The notes: generated by a model not told the origin, from the letters alone. A stretch of 5,428 nt of DNA from Proteobacteria bacterium UBA2996 (GCA_002346525.1 DDZY01000076.1:1-5428); one strand, 5' to 3'; shown: positions 1 through 5,428, counted from the first letter of the stretch. Made by a program: numbers and translations.

Positions 1-284
1 AAGAACATCACCTCAGAGAAGATGAACCAACCCATTCCCATCCGGAACGACGTATCGACCTGCGCGTCGTAACGCCCGGCCTCACTCTCTCCCGCGACCT
101 GCCCGAACCAGGAATACAGCATCAGGATAATGATCACTGCGCCAGCGATCATCAGCCAGACCCCGGGGGCGAGATGGTGCAGATCCAGAATGAATCCGAG
201 CGCGAGCAGGAACAACCCCATCGAAGTAATCGTAGGCCACTTGGTCGGGTCAGGCAGATAGTAACCGCCGTGTGCTGAACTCAT
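1..284 (-). CDS. coxC: Cytochrome c oxidase subunit III, N-terminal part (runs off left edge)
   Basis: Subunit III of the aa3-type oxidase is an inner-membrane protein that binds no metal but stabilises subunit I and its proton uptake. Read directly, 94 codons from the ATG at 284 are present, about a third of the usual length of roughly 280 residues; the 3' part lies beyond the window. Visible are the start MSSAHGGYYLPDPTKWP, two membrane segments (about residues 18-35 and 42-60), and the signature stretch with QVDTSF (75-80), RMGMGWF (81-87) and SEVMF (90-94). Glu91 in SEVMF corresponds to the conserved membrane glutamate of mitochondrial subunit III that reacts with DCCD. An AGAGGA ribosome-binding site eight bases upstream supports this start. 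It follows ctaG after an AT-rich 87-base gap, the longest spacer within the cox cluster. Confidence 0.97.
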   Translation of the reverse strand, partial: MSSAHGGYYLPDPTKWPTITSMGLFLLALGFILDLHHLAPGVWLMIAGAVIIILMLYSWFGQVAGESEAGRYDAQVDTSFRMGMGWFIFSEVMF

Positions 285-292
285 GTGTTGCG

Positions 293-298
293 TCCTCT
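293..298 (-). promoter_or_regulatory. Ribosome-binding site of coxC
   Basis: AGAGGA on the minus strand with an 8-base spacer to the ATG at 284. It is one of the clearer Shine-Dalgarno sequences in the window and fixes the coxC start. Confidence 0.75.
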
Positions 299-325
299 TT
301 TCTAATCTAAGAATATTGATGTATC

Positions 326-354
326 TATTTATTTAAGCAAAAACCTGTTTTCAA
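326..354 (-). promoter_or_regulatory. Weak candidate promoter in the AT-rich ctaG-coxC gap
   Basis: The 87-base gap 285-371 is much richer in A+T than the flanking genes. On the minus strand it holds TTGAAA (349-354; 5 of 6 matches to the sigma70 -35 consensus), a 17-base spacer and TAAATA (326-331; only 3 of 6 matches to the -10 consensus). It could let coxC be transcribed partly independently of the upstream genes. The poor -10 makes this tentative. An 8-bp palindrome AACCGGTT (353-360) overlaps the edge of the -35. No coding sequence was found in the gap. Confidence 0.2.
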
Positions 355-371
355 CCGGTTAGCAGCTATCT

Positions 372-926
372 TTAGGAGTTGGCTGGTTCAATGTCTTTAG
401 CGGGATACACCGCGTATGACAACGTAATTGTTTTTACTTCCTCTGGAAGAGCCGGATCGACCACAAACGTGACCGGCATGATTTTACTCTCCCGGGGCGC
501 AAGTTCCTGACGGGTAAAACAGAAACATTCGGTCTTTCTGAAGTGCCGCGCCGCACGCGCCGGCGAGACACTCGGCACCGCCTGTCCCGCAGAAAGTGTA
601 TCGGTCAGGCTATGCGCCGCATAGGTCACGGTCATCGCCTCACCAGGATGGACCTTAAGGCGAACCGTCTCAGGCCGATCCACCTGCCAGGGTATGCCGC
701 TTACATTTACAGCGAACTCAACCGTCACAGTACGCGAGCGATCTATTTTAAGAGGCTTGGCACTCACTTCGGACAGGGTCGCACTCTTGCCGTTCAGGCC
801 AGTGATCTCGCAGAAGATGTCATAAAGCGGCACCAGTGCATAACCGAATCCGAACATCCCCACGACCCACAGCGAGAGCCATCCCGCCACACGACGATTG
901 CTTTTTTTTCGGCAAGCCTCAGTCAT
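372..926 (-). CDS. ctaG: Cytochrome c oxidase assembly protein CtaG/Cox11 (CuB copper chaperone)
   Basis: Cox11/CtaG proteins are anchored in the inner membrane with a periplasmic beta-sandwich domain and deliver copper to the CuB site of subunit I. The 184-residue product has the usual family length. It has a basic N terminus, one membrane segment (about 14-34), the family stretch LVPLYDIFCEITG with Cys39 (31-43), and the hallmark CFCF motif with Cys134 and Cys136, the expected copper ligands. PVTFVVDP (151-158) and TLSYAVYP (168-175) also match the family. The ATG at 926 is preceded by GGTGAT (932-937) five bases away, an acceptable Shine-Dalgarno. The gene starts 21 bases after the small ORF and sits in the coxA-ctaG-coxC order common in proteobacteria. 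Codons 6-9 contain a run of eight A residues. This is distinct from the unrelated Gram-positive protein also called CtaG. Confidence 0.96.
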   Translation of the reverse strand: MTEACRKKSNRRVAGWLSLWVVGMFGFGYALVPLYDIFCEITGLNGKSATLSEVSAKPLKIDRSRTVTVEFAVNVSGIPWQVDRPETVRLKVHPGEAMTVTYAAHSLTDTLSAGQAVPSVSPARAARHFRKTECFCFTRQELAPRESKIMPVTFVVDPALPEEVKTITLSYAVYPAKDIEPANS

Positions 927-947
927 GGTGTATCACCGATCCTCGGA

Positions 948-1061
948 TCACAGGACATACTTGACGATACTCCACGTGAAGACCGCGACCACGAACACCA
1001 CCAACACGGTAACCGTCTTACGGATGCCTGCTTTTTGTGCATTATTAGCCACTGTTGTCAT
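948..1061 (-). CDS. 37-residue single-span membrane protein, probable cytochrome oxidase small assembly protein
   Basis: This short gene lies in the 142-base space between coxA and ctaG. It runs from ATG at 1061 to TGA at 948-950. The product begins MTTVANNAQKAGIRKT, a polar N terminus with basic residues at about 10-15. It then has one hydrophobic segment, about 17-33 (VTVLVVFVVAVFTW within it), and ends SIVKYVL. The start is seven bases after the coxA stop, with AGGA partly overlapping that stop, so translation is probably coupled to coxA. ctaG begins 21 bases after its stop. Known context: many beta- and gammaproteobacteria encode a 30-40 residue membrane protein at exactly this position, usually named cytochrome oxidase small assembly protein. 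I assign that role from position, size and topology; no catalytic or metal-binding residues are visible. Its in-frame start, ribosome-binding site and membrane segment make a chance ORF unlikely. Confidence 0.8.
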   Translation of the reverse strand: MTTVANNAQKAGIRKTVTVLVVFVVAVFTWSIVKYVL

Positions 1062-1066
1062 CAGAT

Positions 1067-1070
1067 TCCT
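1067..1070 (-). promoter_or_regulatory. Ribosome-binding site of the 37-codon gene, overlapping the coxA stop
   Basis: AGGA on the minus strand, five bases before the ATG at 1061; it shares bases with the TAG stop of coxA (1069-1071). A GAGGTG lies slightly further upstream within the last coxA codons. The arrangement suggests ribosomes finishing coxA re-initiate here. Confidence 0.6.
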
Positions 1071-2640
1071 ATTTCACCTCAGGCGCAGTAGCAAAGGTGT
1101 GGTACGGCGCCGGAGACGGCACGGTCCATTCCAGTCCTTCCGGATTTTCCCAGACTTCCGCACTGGCCTTCTTGCCGCCGCGAATGGCTTTTAATACAAC
1201 GACCAGCAGAATGAGTTGGGAGAATCCCAGCACGAATCCGCCAATGCTGGAGATTACGTTGAACTCCGCAAACTGCAGGGAGTAATCCGGAATACGCCGG
1301 GGCATCCCGGCGAAGCCCAGGAAGTGCTGCGGAAAGAAAGTCACATTAAAGGCAATGATAGTAAGCCAGAAATGCCACTTACCGAGGGTTTCGTCATACA
1401 TATGGCCTGTCCACTTGGGCAGCCAGTAGTAGACACCGGCGAACATACCAAGCACCGAGCCGCAGAAGATTACGTAATGAAAGTGCGCGACGATGAAATA
1501 GGTATCGTGATACTGAAAGTCCGCCGGTGTGATGGCCATCATAAGACCGGTCAACCCACCTACCGTAAACAAAGCGACAGTGGCGATGGCATACAGCATA
1601 GGCGTTTCGAAGGTCATACTGCCCCGCCACATCGTTGCCATCCAGTTGAATATCTTCACGCCAGTGGGGATTGCAATCAGCATCGTGGAATACATGAAGA
1701 AGAGTTCACCGGATAAGGGCATACCCACGGTATACATGTGGTGGGCCCAGACGATAAAGGACAAAAAAGCAATGCCGGCCGTCGCAAAGACCATCGACGT
1801 ATAGCCAAAAAGAGGCTTTCGAGCAAATGTCGGAATGACCTGGGAAATGATGCCAAAGGCTGGAAGAATCAGGATGTACACCTCGGGATGACCAAAGAAC
1901 CAGAAGATGTGCTGGAACATCACCGGGTCGCCACCCCCGGCGGGGTCAAAGAAGGCCGTACCAAAATGACGGTCTGTGAGGAGCATCGTCACCGCGCCGG
2001 CCAATACAGGCATAGCGGCGATCAGCAAGAAAGCCGTGATCACCCATGTCCAGATAAAGAGCGGCATTTTCATGAGCGTCATGCCAGGAGCGCGCATATT
2101 CATGATAGTGGCAATGATATTGATAGCGCCCAAAATGGACGACATCCCCAATATATGGATGGTGAAGATTGTGAGATCCACACCCATACCACCCTGCACC
2201 GATAACGGTGGATAGATTGTCCATCCCGCTGCCGGACCGCCGCCGGGCACAAACAGGGAAAGAATCAGCAAAGAGGTTGCGAAAGGCAGCAGCCAAAAAC
2301 TCCAGTTGTTCATTCTCGGCAGCGCCATATCGGGCGCGCCGATCATCATTGGAATCATCCAGTTGGCAAAACCCACGAACCCGGGCATGATCGCACCAAA
2401 GATCATAATCAGTGCATGTACCGTTACCATCTGGTTGTAAAAATGCGGATCCACTACCTGCAGGCCAGGCTGGAAGAGTTCTGCCCGGATAACCAGCGCC
2501 ATGGCACCGCCGACCAGAAACATAATGAACGAGAACCACAAGTACAGTGTGCCGATGTCCTTATGGTTGGTCGTAAACAGCCAGCGGGTGATGCCCTTAG
2601 GCACTTCGTCGTGGTGATGATCAGCGACTGTCGTAGTCAT
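1069..2640 (-). CDS. coxA: Cytochrome c oxidase subunit I (aa3 type, A1 family)
   Basis: This is the catalytic subunit, which reduces O2 to water at the heme a3-CuB centre in the inner membrane while pumping protons. The 523-residue product is full length with twelve expected membrane helices. Ligands visible in sequence: His75 and His388 for heme a, His386 for heme a3, His251 with His300-His301 for CuB, and Tyr255, the tyrosine cross-linked to the CuB histidine. HPEVY (251-255) includes Glu253, which places it in the A1 family. D-channel entry Asp104 lies in GAPDMALPRMNN and the K-channel lysine is Lys329 in PTGVKIFNW. A short His-rich N terminus (ADHHHDE) precedes the typical TTNHKDIG (24-31). 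AGGAG seven bases upstream supports the ATG at 2640. It follows coxB by 60 bases. No missing residues or frameshifts were seen. Also called ctaD. Confidence 0.99.
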   Translation of the reverse strand: MTTTVADHHHDEVPKGITRWLFTTNHKDIGTLYLWFSFIMFLVGGAMALVIRAELFQPGLQVVDPHFYNQMVTVHALIMIFGAIMPGFVGFANWMIPMMIGAPDMALPRMNNWSFWLLPFATSLLILSLFVPGGGPAAGWTIYPPLSVQGGMGVDLTIFTIHILGMSSILGAINIIATIMNMRAPGMTLMKMPLFIWTWVITAFLLIAAMPVLAGAVTMLLTDRHFGTAFFDPAGGGDPVMFQHIFWFFGHPEVYILILPAFGIISQVIPTFARKPLFGYTSMVFATAGIAFLSFIVWAHHMYTVGMPLSGELFFMYSTMLIAIPTGVKIFNWMATMWRGSMTFETPMLYAIATVALFTVGGLTGLMMAITPADFQYHDTYFIVAHFHYVIFCGSVLGMFAGVYYWLPKWTGHMYDETLGKWHFWLTIIAFNVTFFPQHFLGFAGMPRRIPDYSLQFAEFNVISSIGGFVLGFSQLILLVVVLKAIRGGKKASAEVWENPEGLEWTVPSPAPYHTFATAPEVK

Positions 2641-2647
2641 TCGTAAA

Positions 2648-2652
2648 CTCCT
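2648..2652 (-). promoter_or_regulatory. Ribosome-binding site of coxA
   Basis: AGGAG on the minus strand with a 7-base spacer to the ATG at 2640; the strongest Shine-Dalgarno in the window, in keeping with the high expression expected for subunit I. Confidence 0.8.
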
Positions 2653-2700
2653 GTCTTTCTAACTTCTTTCAATGAGCAATAAGGATGAATCAGATCGGAC

Positions 2701-3504
2701 TTAGCCGCTGTTTCGCCGGCCGGCCAGCCAAGCCTGGTACTCGGCTTCCTCGACCACATCGACCACGATGGGCATATATCCGTGATCCTTGCCGCACAGT
2801 TCTGCGCACTGCCCCCGGAAGGTGCCTGTTTCATCTGCACGTACCCACATCTCGTTGATGAATCCAGGAATGGCATCCTTTTTGCCGCCCAACTGTGGAA
2901 CCCACCAGGCGTGGATCACATCTCGCGCGGTTAGCAGGATTCGGACCTTCTTTCCGACCGGAATCACCATATGGTTATCGACTTCCAGAAGGTAATTTTC
3001 ACCCTTGGTTTCGGTGCCGGTGATCTGGCTTTGTGGCGTGGTCAACTTACTAAAGAAGTCAACGTCGTCTTCCATATAGTCATAGTGCCAGCCCCACTGG
3101 TAGCCGGTCACCTTGACCACCATATCTGAATCCGTCGTGTCCTCCATCAGCAGCAGTGCTTTGGTAGAAGGGACCGCCATCACAATCAGGATCAAGGTCG
3201 GGATCACCGTCCAAATCACTTCGGCTTTCGTTGAGTGCGTGAACTTGGCAGCCTGAGCGCCTTTGCTCTTGCGGAACTTCACGATCGAATAAAACATAAT
3301 GGCGAAAACGATGATGCCGATCACCGTAACGATGTACATGATCAGCATATGCAGGTCGTACTGTACGCGTGCGATCTCGGTAACGGGCCGAGGCAGATTC
3401 AAGCCCCACTCAGCCTTTACGCTCGCGGGCACTGCCCATAACACCAGCGTGCTAATAAGGGCTGATCCTGCACCCAGAAGATGCTTCAGTCGATTTACGA
3501 TCAT
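2701..3504 (-). CDS. coxB: Cytochrome c oxidase subunit II (CuA subunit)
   Basis: Subunit II accepts electrons from cytochrome c at its periplasmic binuclear CuA centre and passes them to heme a of CoxA. The 267-residue product has an N-terminal signal segment (about 1-31, probable cleavage after VKA), two membrane helices (about 52-77 and 94-119), and a C-terminal cupredoxin domain. The aromatic patch GYQWGWHY (134-141) is present. All CuA ligands are visible: His198, Cys233, Glu235 (backbone ligand), Cys237, His241 and Met244, in HAWWVPQ and CAELCGKDHGYM. No cytochrome c domain is fused at the C terminus, so this is an aa3-type and not a caa3-type subunit. The frame stays open to a TTG at 3534, but the ATG at 3504 has a good AGGGA seven bases upstream and gives a normal signal peptide, so I chose it. 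Also called ctaC. Confidence 0.98.
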   Translation of the reverse strand: MIVNRLKHLLGAGSALISTLVLWAVPASVKAEWGLNLPRPVTEIARVQYDLHMLIMYIVTVIGIIVFAIMFYSIVKFRKSKGAQAAKFTHSTKAEVIWTVIPTLILIVMAVPSTKALLLMEDTTDSDMVVKVTGYQWGWHYDYMEDDVDFFSKLTTPQSQITGTETKGENYLLEVDNHMVIPVGKKVRILLTARDVIHAWWVPQLGGKKDAIPGFINEMWVRADETGTFRGQCAELCGKDHGYMPIVVDVVEEAEYQAWLAGRRNSG

Positions 3505-3511
3505 TTTGGTT

Positions 3512-3516
3512 TCCCT
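3512..3516 (-). promoter_or_regulatory. Ribosome-binding site deciding the coxB start
   Basis: AGGGA on the minus strand, seven bases before the ATG at 3504. It would lie inside the coding sequence if the upstream TTG (3534) or ATG (3528) were used; neither of those has a comparable site. Confidence 0.7.
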
Positions 3517-3577
3517 GAGAGTGTGCATTTGCAATTGAAACTTTTCTTAAACGAATCCTTAATGGTATCGGCGGACC

Positions 3578-4045
3578 CTAAAGCGCGCGCTGCAGCTCTT
3601 TAGCCGTTTTGATCCTGTCCTCTTCTGTCAACGCCGCCCCGATTTCCATATAGTTACCATGCGAACCGACCAGCAGTCTGCTTGGGTACCAGCGACCGCC
3701 CGCCGCTAATCTCACTTGAGTCCAGTAACGGTTCAGCTTCCCTGTTTTTTCCCCGTGCTGACCTCTTTGGTGGAGCCTGACATCATCTCCTTTCGCCTCA
3801 ACGAGATCATAAAATCCGGCGCGTTTTTGCAACGTCAAAAAGACCGCCGCCAAGACCGCAATCTCAAGGCCAAGGAAGGGCAGGACGGGCCATGCACCCA
3901 GCGTTAACATGAATACGCCGATCGAAGCCGCGACCAAACCAAAAGTCAGCACAAGCACCCTTACGCCGCGAAGTGAAAGCGAGCAATCGGGTCTAATCAA
4001 CAGACGAAAATCTCGCCCATCAGGGGCGGTCTGAAAGAAAGTCAT
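3578..4045 (-). CDS. DUF2244 family integral membrane protein of unknown function
   Basis: The product resembles the DUF2244 family, whose biochemical function is not known to me. From the ATG at 4045 it has 155 residues: a short N terminus with the family-like RPDCSLS (18-24), two membrane helices (about 27-48 and 50-71) joined at GAWPVLPFLGLE (50-61), and a basic, probably cytoplasmic C-terminal domain ending in EIGAALTEEDR and a short helix. It lies 73 bases upstream of coxB on the same strand, and this family often sits beside cox genes in betaproteobacteria, so a role linked to the oxidase is a reasonable but unproven inference. The start is uncertain: the frame is open upstream with ATG at 4105 and TTG at 4117, and none of the three has a clear Shine-Dalgarno. 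I chose 4045 because the extra N-terminal residues add no recognisable feature. Confidence 0.85.
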   Translation of the reverse strand: MTFFQTAPDGRDFRLLIRPDCSLSLRGVRVLVLTFGLVAASIGVFMLTLGAWPVLPFLGLEIAVLAAVFLTLQKRAGFYDLVEAKGDDVRLHQRGQHGEKTGKLNRYWTQVRLAAGGRWYPSRLLVGSHGNYMEIGAALTEEDRIKTAKELQRAL

Positions 4046-4198
4046 TTGCTGCGCTAAACACCATGGCCGGGAAGTCTCATTACAATCGCGTTGAGGAATC
4101 CTCATCCGGCCGATCAAGGCTCTAAATCTGCGGCGAACACTAGCATAACTGTCGCTGGACCATCAAGCATGATCGCCTTATCTTGACCGGGATCACCG

Positions 4199-4226
4199 CT
4201 TATAACCCAGCAATTTACTCTGTGAA
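4199..4226 (-). promoter_or_regulatory. Candidate sigma70 promoter for the DUF2244-cox operon
   Basis: On the minus strand, TTCACA (4221-4226; 5 of 6 to the -35 consensus), a 16-base spacer and TATAAG (4199-4204; 5 of 6 to the -10 consensus). This is the best promoter match I found in the window. It sits 46 bases after the bioC stop and would start RNA near 4192, leaving a leader of about 150 bases before the ATG at 4045 or about 90 before the ATG at 4105. An AT-rich dyad (AATTT, 8 bases, AAATT; 4212-4229) overlaps the -35 and could be an operator. It was identified by eye only. Confidence 0.4.
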
Positions 4227-4272
4227 ATTTTGCGGGTTTCAAGAGCAATGTATACCTACGGTAAGCTGCGCT

Positions 4273-5112
4273 TTATTGGGGTAAATCCACCCGCACACCA
4301 GTGTTGCTCGCTTCTGGCCTATTTGAGGCCCAAGCCACCGCGTAAACGACCTCAAAAGTCGCTTGCAACCTCCCCTGCTGCTGCGCGCTGGAATGGTAAG
4401 CGTCGGCAAAAGCCTGCCACCGGTTTTTGCCTGTGAGGCTACGTCTGCGGCCTGTCATCGCGTTGGTCGCGCCCAGAGCCCGAAGGTCATCAACAAGCTT
4501 GCTCAGTTCACCGTAACTGAAGAACAGCATATCAACGTCAACCACCGGCTCGGTAAATCCCGCGCCAAGGAGAGCATCACCCACGTTATGCATATCGGCA
4601 AAAGGATGGACATGCGGATGATCATCGATCTCCTCCCAGGCCGCCCGAAGCTCCTTGAGCGTATCCGGGCCCAGTGTCGAAAAAACTACTACCCCCCCAG
4701 GTCTGAGTATCCGGTGCACCTCCTGCAAAGTGACAACCGGGTCACACCAGGGCAACACCAGATTAGCAAAAACGAGATCGAATGTTGCCTTGGAAAACGG
4801 CAAAGCATTAGCGTTACCCAGAATCGGTACCCATTTTCCAGCCGAGGCCTGCGGGTGAAGAGGCGCAGGGAATATATCCAACCCCACAACGCACGCGTCA
4901 GGAAAACACCGGGCGAGCGCCTGCGATTCAATCCCTGCACCACAACCCAGATCCAGGATCACCTCTGGCACGAAATTCAACAGGCCAAGGCGCCCAACCA
5001 GTTCTTCGCCGGATCTTCTTGCGAGGATGGCATCTTGCGGATCAAAACGACCCGCGCGCCGAGACGCTCGTCGGACCGATCGGAGTTCAAGTTCCACCCG
5101 TGCCTCTTTCAT
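4273..5112 (-). CDS. bioC: BioC-type malonyl-[ACP] O-methyltransferase
   Basis: BioC methylates the free carboxyl of malonyl-ACP with S-adenosylmethionine, which lets fatty-acid enzymes build the pimeloyl chain of biotin; it is cytoplasmic. The 279-residue product has a class I methyltransferase fold. Visible are motif I DLGCGAG (54-60), the acidic end of strand 2 in VVGLDI (Asp79), motif II FDLVFANLVLPWCD (111-124), and LRPGG (136-140). BioC-specific features follow: STLGPDTLKELR (145-156), DMHNVGDAL (173-181) and a C-terminal ATFEVVYAVAW (251-261). The stretch after Asp79 (FPAPLHP) departs from the usual pattern of a serine followed by a methionine-leucine pair. No bioF, bioH or bioB is visible beside it, so a BioC-like paralogue with another substrate is possible. 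The ATG at 5112 has no strong Shine-Dalgarno, but the start gives a normal length. A G7 run lies at codons 138-140 (minus strand). Confidence 0.86.
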   Translation of the reverse strand: MKEARVELELRSVRRASRRAGRFDPQDAILARRSGEELVGRLGLLNFVPEVILDLGCGAGIESQALARCFPDACVVGLDIFPAPLHPQASAGKWVPILGNANALPFSKATFDLVFANLVLPWCDPVVTLQEVHRILRPGGVVVFSTLGPDTLKELRAAWEEIDDHPHVHPFADMHNVGDALLGAGFTEPVVDVDMLFFSYGELSKLVDDLRALGATNAMTGRRRSLTGKNRWQAFADAYHSSAQQQGRLQATFEVVYAVAWASNRPEASNTGVRVDLPQ

Positions 5113-5152
5113 TTTTCAAGCAACATCCAAACAAGGATACATATTAACCGCG

Positions 5153-5174
5153 CGCTGTGAATAAGAGCACAGCG
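5153..5174. repeat. Perfect 7-bp inverted repeat in the bioC-comF divergent spacer
   Basis: CGCTGTG (5153-5159) and CACAGCG (5168-5174) are perfect reverse complements separated by eight bases (5160-5167). The dyad is 41 bases upstream of the bioC ATG and about 95 bases upstream of the chosen comF ATG. No U-run follows on either strand, so it does not look like an intrinsic terminator; a protein-binding operator is more likely. It does not match the BirA or BioR operator patterns I know. No convincing promoter was seen for either gene in 5113-5268. Confidence 0.5.
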
Positions 5175-5268
5175 TTGCTATTACTCTATCCACTACATTG
5201 TGCCGATGGCGTATCCATTTTCTTCGGGAACCCAAATACCGCCTCTCAACGGGGCAACTTTCATAAGA

Positions 5269-5428
5269 ATGGTGGGACGGGCGGCACTACAGTGGATGAC
5301 CCCGCCCTATTGCCTTCTTTGTTACGATCAACTGGAGTTTCAAAGCGGCCTTTGCCAGGACTGCTGGGAAGGGCTGCCATTTATCCGTGGTCCGCAGTGC
5401 CAGTATTGCGCTAGAGCACTCACCCGCC
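5269..5428 (+). CDS. comF: ComF family protein, N-terminal zinc-ribbon part (runs off right edge)
   Basis: ComF proteins combine an N-terminal cysteine zinc module with a phosphoribosyltransferase-like domain and are linked to uptake of transforming DNA in competent bacteria. Only 53 codons are in the window, covering the zinc module. They contain CLLC (Cys15, Cys18), LCQDCW (Cys29, Cys32) followed by EGLPF, and CQYCA (Cys44, Cys47). This spacing and the LCxxCWxxLP pattern are typical of ComF; the phosphoribosyltransferase domain lies beyond the edge. The frame is open upstream to 5161, so ATG at 5206 is an alternative start; I prefer 5269 because it gives the short lead (MVGRAALQWMTPPY) normally seen before the first CxxC. 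Neither start has a strong Shine-Dalgarno. It is divergent from bioC. Confidence 0.85.
   Translation, partial: MVGRAALQWMTPPYCLLCYDQLEFQSGLCQDCWEGLPFIRGPQCQYCARALTR

Noticed and set aside
341..360. Possible hairpin terminator after ctaG
   Set aside because: Only about four base pairs (AACC/GGTT) can form with a long loop, too weak for an intrinsic terminator, and coxC continues the operon.
543..1091. 182-codon plus-strand open frame opposite ctaG and the small ORF
   Set aside because: The Arg/His-rich translation is typical of an antisense shadow, and both genes on the other strand have clear signatures.
1946..2539. 197-codon minus-strand open frame within coxA in another frame
   Set aside because: It overlaps a fully conserved part of coxA and its translation shows no family signature; it is a frame-shifted shadow.
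4251..4266. Small hairpin TACC-GTA-GGTA just after bioC as a terminator
   Set aside because: A four-pair stem with a three-base loop and no following U-run on the minus strand; it would not terminate transcription reliably.
4692..4698. G7 run in bioC as a phase-variation tract
   Set aside because: It simply encodes the conserved glycines of LRPGG; the reading frame is intact and the run is short.
4363..5160. 265-codon plus-strand open frame antisense to bioC
   Set aside because: It lies almost wholly opposite bioC, whose motifs are unmistakable; its translation has no recognisable domain or hydrophobic pattern and no good ribosome-binding site. It is a shadow of bioC codon usage.
5157..5414. 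85-codon plus-strand open frame at the right edge
   Set aside because: It is out of frame with the comF zinc-ribbon cysteines, which are read in the next frame from 5269 and remain open to the window edge.

Overview
The window carries the upstream two thirds of an aa3-type cytochrome c oxidase operon on the minus strand, preceded by a DUF2244 membrane-protein gene and a bioC-type methyltransferase gene. The first codons of a divergent comF gene lie on the plus strand at the right edge. Protein sequences, moderate GC content and gene order (comF <-> bioC, DUF2244, coxB, coxA, small ORF, ctaG, coxC) point to a betaproteobacterium. A Nitrosomonadales/Nitrosospira-like organism would fit, but that finer placement is an inference from remembered protein similarity and was not searched.

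Layout from right to left, which is the direction of transcription for all but comF. comF starts near 5269 and runs off the right edge. A 156-bp divergent spacer (5113-5268) holds a perfect 7-bp inverted repeat. bioC (4273-5112) is followed by a spacer with the best sigma70-like promoter in the window (4199-4226). DUF2244 follows (3578-4045, with possible upstream starts), then coxB (2701-3504), coxA (1069-2640), an easily missed 37-codon single-membrane-segment ORF (948-1061), ctaG (372-926) and the first 94 codons of coxC (284 down to the left edge). No gap between genes exceeds 300 bases. No tRNA, rRNA, CRISPR array, insertion sequence or clear intrinsic terminator was seen.

The genes fit one task. 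CoxB receives electrons from cytochrome c at CuA, CoxA holds heme a and the heme a3-CuB oxygen-reduction site, and CoxC stabilises the core. CtaG (Cox11) delivers copper to CuB, and the 37-residue protein is probably a small assembly factor. All metal-ligand residues expected of CoxA, CoxB and CtaG are present, so the oxidase looks functional. BioC belongs to biotin synthesis and ComF to DNA uptake; both appear to be syntenic neighbours and not functional partners.

This is largely a conserved housekeeping region. I found no evidence of an undescribed multi-gene system. The items most worth a second look are the small ORF, the uncharacterised DUF2244 gene with its candidate promoter/dyad, and the inverted repeat between bioC and comF.
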